Assembly: GCA_001800185.1 (NCBI GenBank)
Contig: MGUX01000059.1
Coordinates: 1-6,366, forward strand
Direction of reading: 5' to 3'
DNA from: Elusimicrobia bacterium RIFCSPLOWO2_12_FULL_59_9
GTDB taxonomy: Bacteria > Elusimicrobiota > Elusimicrobia > O2-12-FULL-59-9
DNA: 6,366 bases
Under the pieces are notes generated by a model. That model ran no database searches and had not been told where the DNA came from. It worked only from the letters and a program-made list of their open reading frames with translations. Both the position numbers and the translations under genes were made by a program. Positions 1 through 4,999 of this stretch are shown piece after piece (position 1 is the stretch's first letter; every line of letters starts with the position of its first letter).

Positions 1-27
1 CCCATCGAGACTTCTTCAACGGTTCCA

Positions 28-80
28 TTTCATGCTCATCTGCATTAGAAACAGCGAACTTTTCATGCTCATCTTGCATT
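28..80. repeat. Imperfect direct repeat, two copies 33 nt apart
   Basis: The 19-mer TTTCATGCTCATCTGCATT at 28-46 recurs at 61-80 as TTTCATGCTCATCTTGCATT, identical except for one inserted T. The copies start 33 nt apart, about three turns of the helix, and lie just upstream of the candidate promoter of the first gene. That spacing would suit two protomers of a regulator bound on one face of the DNA, but this is inference. They could equally be a chance or slippage duplication, or belong to the end of an upstream gene: two + strand frames remain open across both copies. I see no flanking inverted repeats that would mark a mobile element. Confidence 0.6.
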
Positions 81-95
81 GGACAAGTCTTCCTG

Positions 96-125
96 TTGAC
101 TCCGGCGAAGGCAAAAAATTAAACT
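96..125 (+). promoter_or_regulatory. Candidate sigma70-type promoter, possibly leaderless
   Basis: TTGACT at 96-101 matches five of six bases of the -35 consensus. TAAACT at 120-125 matches four of six of the -10 consensus, with an 18-nt spacer. An A/T-rich stretch, aaaaaattaaa, covers 113-123. Transcription would start about 7 nt past the -10, at or next to the ATG at 132, giving a leaderless or nearly leaderless mRNA. This agrees with the lack of any purine-rich ribosome-binding site before that ATG. The match is modest, and short boxes like these occur often by chance. Confidence 0.35.
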
Positions 126-131
126 CATAGT

Positions 132-1121
132 ATGAACTGGCAAGGAAAACGAGTCCTGGTCACGGGGGCGGCCGGCTTCATCGGCAGCCACTTGACCGAA
201 GAGCTTCTGCGCCAAGGCGCCTATGTGCGGGCATTCATCAGATACCACCCGCGCCAATTTCCGCAGTTCCTGGCCCAGGCGCATCAAAAATACCGTCGGC
301 GTCTGGAGCTTTTCACAGGCGACATCCGCGACCTCGACGCGGTTCAAAAGGCCGTGGAAGGCGCCCACGCCGTTTTTCACCTGGCGGCCTCCATCAGCAT
401 TCCCTATTCATTCGAGAGGCCCAACGAGGTGTTTCATGTCAACGCCCTGGGAACCGCCCATGTTCTCTTGGCGGCCAAGAATCACCGGACTCCGCGCCTG
501 ATCGTTACATCGACGAGCGAAGTTTACGGCACCGCCCAGTGGGTTCCGATCACGGAACAGCATCCCTTAAGCCCGCAGTCGCCTTACGCCGCCAGCAAAG
601 TGGCGGCCGACGCCATGGCCACCAGCTTTCATCGAAGCTACCTCCTGCCCGTCACCATCCTGCGGCCGTTCAATACCTTCGGCCCCAGGCAATCCATGCG
701 GGCCATTATTCCAACCATCATCGTCCAGGCCTTGAAAACCGGCGTTGTGAAGCTGGGCAACCTGCGTCCGACCCGGGACTTCACCTTCGTTTCGGACATG
801 GTGAATGGATTTTTAAAGATCGCCGCTTGTTCGAAAGCCGCCGGACAAACGCTGCAATTGGGAACGGGCAGGGAAATCTCCATGGGGGACCTTGCGGAGA
901 AAATTGCAAGCGCTATGGGCAAAAAAATACGAATTATGAGGGAAGACCGAAGAAAACGCAACCCCTTGAGCGAAGTGGACCGACTGCTGTCCTCTAGCGA
1001 AAAAGTCCAAAGCCTGACCGGTTGGAAACCGGAGGTCTCCCTCGAACAGGGACTGAGAAAAACCATCACCTGGATGAAGCGAAACCAGCATCTATACTCC
1101 AGCACGGACTACCAAATATGA
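132..1121 (+). CDS. NAD(P)-dependent sugar-nucleotide 4,6-dehydratase, LegB-like extended SDR
   Basis: A complete 329-residue extended short-chain dehydrogenase/reductase. The Rossmann motif TGAAGFIG is at residues 11-18. The substrate-loop pattern around YSFERP (92-97), the active-site segment STSEVYG (127-133) and the YAASK pair Tyr152/Lys156 follow. RPFNTFGPRQ (178-187) and RDFTFVSDMVNGF (215-227) are typical of LegB-type and related dehydratases. Thr128-Ser129-Glu130 matches the Thr-Asp/Ser-Glu triad of RmlB and GDP-mannose dehydratase, in which Glu removes the C5 proton, so a 4-keto-6-deoxy NDP-sugar product is expected. The base sugar and nucleotide cannot be read from the sequence. The ATG at 132 sits directly before the Rossmann motif and has no Shine-Dalgarno. 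The stop TGA overlaps the next gene's ATG, implying translational coupling. The gene is paralogous to the SDR at 1818-2792. Legionaminic acid partners are absent, so I give no gene symbol. Confidence 0.88.
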   Translation: MNWQGKRVLVTGAAGFIGSHLTEELLRQGAYVRAFIRYHPRQFPQFLAQAHQKYRRRLELFTGDIRDLDAVQKAVEGAHAVFHLAASISIPYSFERPNEVFHVNALGTAHVLLAAKNHRTPRLIVTSTSEVYGTAQWVPITEQHPLSPQSPYAASKVAADAMATSFHRSYLLPVTILRPFNTFGPRQSMRAIIPTIIVQALKTGVVKLGNLRPTRDFTFVSDMVNGFLKIAACSKAAGQTLQLGTGREISMGDLAEKIASAMGKKIRIMREDRRKRNPLSEVDRLLSSSEKVQSLTGWKPEVSLEQGLRKTITWMKRNQHLYSSTDYQI

Positions 1122-1813
1122 AGGCTCTGATTCTGGCCGGCGGACTCGGAACACGTTTAAGACCGCTCACTTTCTCCGTGCCCAAGCCCATGTTGGCCGT
1201 CGGTGACAAGCCCATCGTGGAAATCCTCATCGAGCACCTGCGTTCTCAAAACGTCAAAGACATCATTGTCGCCGCCGGCTACAAATCCGATTTAATCAAG
1301 GCCTATTTTGGGAATGGAAAAAAACACGGCGTGCGCATGCGCTACGTCATCGAAACCGAACCCCTGGGCACCGCCGGGCCTATACGCCTGGCAGCCAAGC
1401 AGCTTGGCGGTTCGCGCTTCATCCTGGCCAACGGGGACATTCTCACCGGCATCAACCTCAATAAGATGCTCAAGGCGCATCTGCGAGCCCAGGCGGTGAT
1501 GACGGTCGCGCTGAAAAAATGGAGCTGGCAGAGTCCCTTCGGCCAAGTGCAACTGTGCGCGGATAAAAGCGTGGCCTCCATCCAGGAAAAACCAAGCCGG
1601 AATTTTGACATCAGCGCGGGCATCTATCTGTGCGAAGCCGAGGTCGTCAGCCATGTGCGCGCCCGGACCCACCTGGATATGCCGGCCTTGATCAACGCTC
1701 TTATCCAGCGTCGAAAAACCGTGTATGGGTATCATTTTAAAGATACCTGGCAGGCGATCGACACCCTGCAAAACCTGGAGGAGGCGGCCAGCCGCCGCCT
1801 GGCGCGTTCCTGA
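1118..1813 (+). CDS. Sugar-1-phosphate nucleotidyltransferase, short form
   Basis: A 231-residue cytoplasmic enzyme of the NTP_transferase family (PF00483), which joins a sugar 1-phosphate to an NTP and releases pyrophosphate. The signature GGLGTRLRPLT is at residues 8-18 with PKP at 22-24, EPLGTAGP at 81-88, the metal Asp in NGD at 105-107, and EKP at 157-159. It stops after the catalytic domain, without a beta-helix. The usual second metal motif W-x-D-I-G-T is replaced by W-Q-A-I-D-T-L (211-217), with Asp at W+4. I recall that arrangement from glucose-1-phosphate cytidylyltransferase (RfbF; FWQPMDTLRD). EPLGTAGP instead resembles mannose-1-phosphate guanylyltransferases, so the nucleotide is unassigned. 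I chose the ATG at 1118, which forms an ATGA overlap with the previous stop and is followed directly by the canonical MKALILAGG. An in-frame ATG at 1022 would add 32 residues encoded inside the upstream gene. Confidence 0.87.
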   Translation: MKALILAGGLGTRLRPLTFSVPKPMLAVGDKPIVEILIEHLRSQNVKDIIVAAGYKSDLIKAYFGNGKKHGVRMRYVIETEPLGTAGPIRLAAKQLGGSRFILANGDILTGINLNKMLKAHLRAQAVMTVALKKWSWQSPFGQVQLCADKSVASIQEKPSRNFDISAGIYLCEAEVVSHVRARTHLDMPALINALIQRRKTVYGYHFKDTWQAIDTLQNLEEAASRRLARS

Positions 1814-1817
1814 GCGG

Positions 1818-2792
1818 ATGACCTGGAAAAACAAGCGCGTTCTGGTCACGGGTGCCGCCAGCTTCATCGGCAGCCACCTCACCGAAGCCCTTCTAAAACA
1901 TGGAGCGCGCGTATGCGCGCTGACGCAAAACCACCCCCGCACCTTCTCGCCGTGGCTGGCACGCATGAAGCGTCGCTATGAAACGCGCCTGACGATAGAA
2001 ACCGGGGATGTGCGCGATCCTCAGGCGATGCGGTTGGCGGCACAAAAGACCTCTGTTGTTTTCCATTTGGCCTCTTTGGGGAGCCTCGGTTATTGCCTGC
2101 ATTCACCCCTGGAATGCTTTGCCGTCAACAGTCAAGGGACCCAAAACATGCTTCTGGCGGTCAAAGATGCTCCGCTGGAACGCTTCGTCTTGGTTTCCAC
2201 GAGCCTGGTCTATGGCTCCCCTGCCTCATTTCCCATCCGCGAGGACTGCCCCGTTCAGCCGGACACTCCCTACGCTGCCAGCAAAATCGCCGCAGAAGCG
2301 GCGACGATGAGCTATCATCGCAGCTACGGACTTCCCGTCACCATCCTGCGCCCTTTCAACATCTACGGCCCGCGCCAAACAGCGGAGGCCGTTATCCCTT
2401 CCATCCTGCTTCAAGCCCTTAGAGCCCGCGCCGTGTGCCTGGGAAATTTGCACCCTGTCAAGGACTTCACTTATGTTGAGGACGCCGTGGATGGTTTATT
2501 GTCTGCGGCCACGCATCCGGCCGCCGTCGGGCAGATTTTTCACATCGCCTCCGGAGAGGCACTCTCGATCGGAGACCTGGCGCGCAAAATCCTCGGCATC
2601 CTCGGAAAACAAATTCCCATTCGGACACTCAAAGAAAAAGCGCGCGCCCGACATCTGGACCCAGAAACAGCCGCTCCAGAACTATTGGCCGACACCGCTA
2701 AAATTCGCCGCGTTTTGGGATGGTTCCCCCGCATCTCCCTGGAGCAGGGAATCAAGAAAACCTGCCTGTGGCAAATCCGGCAAATGAACTGA
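1818..2792 (+). CDS. SDR-family NDP-sugar epimerase/reductase-like protein, paralogue of the upstream dehydratase
   Basis: A 324-residue extended SDR that aligns without gaps to the first SDR for about 270 residues. By hand count 124 of the first 240 residues are identical. Thr128, Tyr152 and Lys156 (PYAASK) are kept, as are RPFNIYGPRQ (179-188) and KDFTYVEDAVDG. Two key positions differ. The middle glycine of the Rossmann motif is Ser15 (TGAASFIG). The dehydratase Glu130 is Leu (STSLVYG), a position held by Thr in GalE. Dehydration by the RmlB/GMD mechanism is therefore unlikely. Epimerisation or ketoreduction of an NDP-sugar, possibly the product of the first SDR, is a better guess, as is a regulatory partner subunit. 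The start at 1818 aligns exactly with the paralogue's first residue. The in-frame ATG at 1725 would add 31 residues lying inside the preceding gene. The gene begins 4 nt after the upstream stop and has no clear ribosome-binding site. Confidence 0.86.
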   Translation: MTWKNKRVLVTGAASFIGSHLTEALLKHGARVCALTQNHPRTFSPWLARMKRRYETRLTIETGDVRDPQAMRLAAQKTSVVFHLASLGSLGYCLHSPLECFAVNSQGTQNMLLAVKDAPLERFVLVSTSLVYGSPASFPIREDCPVQPDTPYAASKIAAEAATMSYHRSYGLPVTILRPFNIYGPRQTAEAVIPSILLQALRARAVCLGNLHPVKDFTYVEDAVDGLLSAATHPAAVGQIFHIASGEALSIGDLARKILGILGKQIPIRTLKEKARARHLDPETAAPELLADTAKIRRVLGWFPRISLEQGIKKTCLWQIRQMN

Positions 2793-2793
2793 T

Positions 2794-4002
2794 ATGCGCA
2801 TTGCCATAGAAACTTCGGCCAGCGCTTCGGGCAAGGGGGCCATCGCCTATTGCACCGAATACCTCATCCGGAACCTGGCGGAATTGGATTCTGAAAACGA
2901 GTATTTTATCTTCGGTTTTTTCTTCACGGATTACGCAAACAAAGTGCGCTCCATGAACATCCCCGATAAAAAAAACATCCATGCGGCCTTCCGCCGCTTT
3001 CCAGAAAAATGGGTGCGCCGCCTAGAATGGAGCTGGGAACTGCCCTTCGTTGAAACCTGCCTGCTCCCTCCGGTGGATATATACCACTCAAGCTCCCACC
3101 GCCTGCCACTGATCCGCAAAGCCAAATGCGTCAGCACATTCAATGGCTTAGCCTTTGACGTCCTCGCGGAAAGCGCCCAAACACTCCTGCGCTATCCTTC
3201 GCAAAAGCCCTTTGTCGACGAGATGCTGGGATACCAAGACCCCGTGGCGCGGATGAACCGGCAGGCGATCGAACGCGCGCTGAAAATCATCACGATTTCC
3301 CATTCCTTAAAAAGGGAATTGCTGCGCTACTACGACATCGAGGAAGAAAGGGTCGAGGTTATTCATCCCGGAATCCGGCACGAAATATTTCGCCCCATAG
3401 ACGATGCGGCGGGTCTGGAAGCGGCGCGCCGTCAATTAAAGCTGCCGAAAAAGTTCATCGCGACGGCAGGCCCAGCGCATATTCACCGGAACTTTGAGAC
3501 GCTTTTGGAAGCCATGAGAATATTATGGAGCAACAACAAGCTGCAGGATCATGCCCTGGTTATGGCCGGCCAAAAAACCAAATATTTTTGCCAGCACCTG
3601 GAACCCCTCATGCAGAAATGGGGAATCCGGGAAAAAGTGATCGCCACCGGCCACTTGGCTTCGCATGCGGATTTAGCGTCAATCTACAACCTGGCCTCGG
3701 TGGTCGTCTATCCCAGCTTGTATGAAAGCTTCGGCTTCGTTCCCATAGAAGCGATGGCCTGCGCAACGCCCGTGATCACCTCGGGCACCGCCTGCATTCC
3801 AGAAATTGTAGGCGACTCCGCCATCCTACTGCAGGATCCCCTCGCCTCCCAAGAACTCTCCGAGCACATACAGACCCTCATGGAAAACGCCGCGATGTAC
3901 CAACTTTTCAAACAGAAGGGCCCCCAAAGAGCGCGGATGTACAATTGGAGTCAAACGGCTCAAAAAACCATCCATTTGTACCGGAAGCTGGCGTCATGCT
4001 AG
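2794..4002 (+). CDS. Glycosyltransferase family 4 (GT-B fold, retaining)
   Basis: A 402-residue glycosyltransferase with two Rossmann-like domains, the usual length for the family. The N-terminal acceptor domain (about 1-205) opens with MRIAIETSASASGKGAIAY, a glycine-containing loop before the first helix. The C-terminal donor domain (about 218-400, Glycos_transf_1 type) contains FIATAGPAHIHRNFETLLEA, YPSLYESFGFVPIEAMA (306-322) and the following TPV. The E-x7-E pair is Glu311/Glu319, which binds the donor sugar in this family. The lysine or arginine usual in PRKN appears here as Arg232 (HIHRNF). No signal peptide or membrane segment is seen, so it probably acts on the cytoplasmic face of the membrane, adding one sugar from an NDP donor to a lipid-linked glycan. 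Donor and acceptor are unknown; mannosyl or rhamnosyl transfer is common in this group. It starts 1 nt after the previous stop. An in-frame A8 run lies at 2968-2975 (codons 59-61). Confidence 0.88.
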   Translation: MRIAIETSASASGKGAIAYCTEYLIRNLAELDSENEYFIFGFFFTDYANKVRSMNIPDKKNIHAAFRRFPEKWVRRLEWSWELPFVETCLLPPVDIYHSSSHRLPLIRKAKCVSTFNGLAFDVLAESAQTLLRYPSQKPFVDEMLGYQDPVARMNRQAIERALKIITISHSLKRELLRYYDIEEERVEVIHPGIRHEIFRPIDDAAGLEAARRQLKLPKKFIATAGPAHIHRNFETLLEAMRILWSNNKLQDHALVMAGQKTKYFCQHLEPLMQKWGIREKVIATGHLASHADLASIYNLASVVVYPSLYESFGFVPIEAMACATPVITSGTACIPEIVGDSAILLQDPLASQELSEHIQTLMENAAMYQLFKQKGPQRARMYNWSQTAQKTIHLYRKLASC

Positions 4003-4012
4003 AATCGGGTCT

Positions 4013-4999
4013 ATGAAAGCTCTGATTCTGACGGGAGGATTCGGCACGCGCCTGCGGCCTTTGACCCTCCACACGCCCAAACCTATTTTGCCCATCGCCA
4101 ACCGGCCTCTTTTGCTCTATCAAATCGAATTACTCAAGAAAGCGGGCGTCCGCGAAATCATCCTGGCCACTTTTTACAAACCCCGCCTTCTGAAAAAAGC
4201 CCTAGATAAAATCTGCCCGTCCGGAATCCGCCTGCATTATCTTCAGGAAAAACATCCTTTAGGCACGGGTGGGGCAGTCAAAAATGCCGCCTCCTTTTTC
4301 AATAGCACGTTTTTGGTTTTGAACGGCGACATACTGAGCGACTTCGACTTAAGGGAGATGATGCGCCGACACGGCAATAATCGGGCGGAGGCCACTTTGG
4401 CTTTGGTGCGCGTCCAAAACCCGACCCTCTACGGGCTGGTAGAAACCGACCCCTCCCATAGGGTTCGCAGATTTTTGGAAAAGCCCACCTGGGACGAGAT
4501 AACGACCCAAACCATCAGCGCGGGCTTTTACGTCTTCGAACCCTCCCTTTTGTCCGATATTCCTGCCGGAATTTCTTATTCCCTGGAACGCACGCTGTTT
4601 CCTCGACTTTTGCAGGAGCGCCGCCGAGTGTTTTCGCACACCTATTCCGGCTACTGGCTGGACATCGGCACCAGCGAAAAATTTCTGCAGGCTAACATGG
4701 ACATTCTCCAAAACGGGTTTTTTTTCAAAGAACCTTCTGTTCGTCTCCTGGGAGGCCGCTGCCGCATCGGAGAACGGGTCCAGTTCAACGGTCCCGTATG
4801 CGTCGGGCCGGACTGCTGCATCGGCAGCGAAGCCGTTCTGGACCATTGTGTGGTCCTCGCAGGCAGCTCCATTGGGCGTGGAGCCCGCTTGAAAAACTGC
4901 ATCCTCGGGCGCCGCGTGCGCATCGGCGAGAATGCGGTTATTGGACCAGGGACCGTTTTGGGAGACGGCTGCGTCATCCAAAGCTACAGCCGTCTATAA
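4013..4999 (+). CDS. Sugar-1-phosphate nucleotidyltransferase with C-terminal left-handed beta-helix (mannose-1-P guanylyltransferase-like)
   Basis: A 328-residue, two-domain enzyme. The catalytic NTP_transferase domain (1-235) has GGFGTRLRPLT (8-18), PKP (22-24), HPLGTGGAV (81-89), NGD (104-106), EKP (156-158) and the standard second metal motif YWLDIGT (214-220). Residues from about 243 to 320 form hexapeptide repeats, for example VCVGPDCCIGSEAVL, AGSSIGRGARL and VRIGENAVIGPGTVLGDGCVI, which make the left-handed beta-helix of COG1208-type GDP-mannose pyrophosphorylases and long-form glucose-1-phosphate thymidylyltransferases. The length fits those families. GDP-mannose is the likeliest product, but dTDP- or UDP-sugar synthesis is possible. 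It shares the MKALIL start and signature with the short enzyme at 1118-1813 but is otherwise well diverged. It starts 10 nt after the previous stop, with only a weak CGGG before the ATG. An in-frame T8 run (4718-4725) encodes the linker between the domains. Confidence 0.88.
   Translation: MKALILTGGFGTRLRPLTLHTPKPILPIANRPLLLYQIELLKKAGVREIILATFYKPRLLKKALDKICPSGIRLHYLQEKHPLGTGGAVKNAASFFNSTFLVLNGDILSDFDLREMMRRHGNNRAEATLALVRVQNPTLYGLVETDPSHRVRRFLEKPTWDEITTQTISAGFYVFEPSLLSDIPAGISYSLERTLFPRLLQERRRVFSHTYSGYWLDIGTSEKFLQANMDILQNGFFFKEPSVRLLGGRCRIGERVQFNGPVCVGPDCCIGSEAVLDHCVVLAGSSIGRGARLKNCILGRRVRIGENAVIGPGTVLGDGCVIQSYSRL

Noticed and set aside
2..130. + strand frame open from the window edge to a TAG at 128-130
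   Set aside because: Only 42 codons with no recognisable motif, and a second + strand frame is also open to 115-120. It could be the tail of an upstream gene but cannot be supported.
1018..1032. Perfect inverted repeat CCGGTT-GGA-AACCGG
   Set aside because: It lies inside the first SDR gene, encoding the conserved TGWKP segment, with no T run. The stem is short and best explained by codon choice.
1022..1117. Upstream in-frame ATG for the short nucleotidyltransferase
   Set aside because: The extra 32 residues lie inside the first SDR gene and precede the canonical MKALILAGG start. The ATGA overlap at 1118-1121 is the better start.
132..1121. Legionaminic acid (leg) operon
   Set aside because: Only the dehydratase resembles LegB. 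None of the other leg/neu functions appear in the window, so the pathway label would be over-reach.
1725..1817. Upstream in-frame ATG for the second SDR
   Set aside because: It adds 31 residues overlapping the previous gene. The ATG at 1818 aligns exactly with residue 1 of the paralogous SDR.
1292..1966. Minus-strand open frame of 224 codons
   Set aside because: It runs antisense across the nucleotidyltransferase/SDR junction, whose + strand proteins have clear family motifs. The antisense translation shows no recognisable domain. Long antisense frames are common opposite GC-rich third positions.
4349..4981. Minus-strand open frame of 210 codons
   Set aside because: It lies fully inside the beta-helix nucleotidyltransferase gene on the other strand and shows no domain or ribosome-binding signal, so it is a shadow frame.
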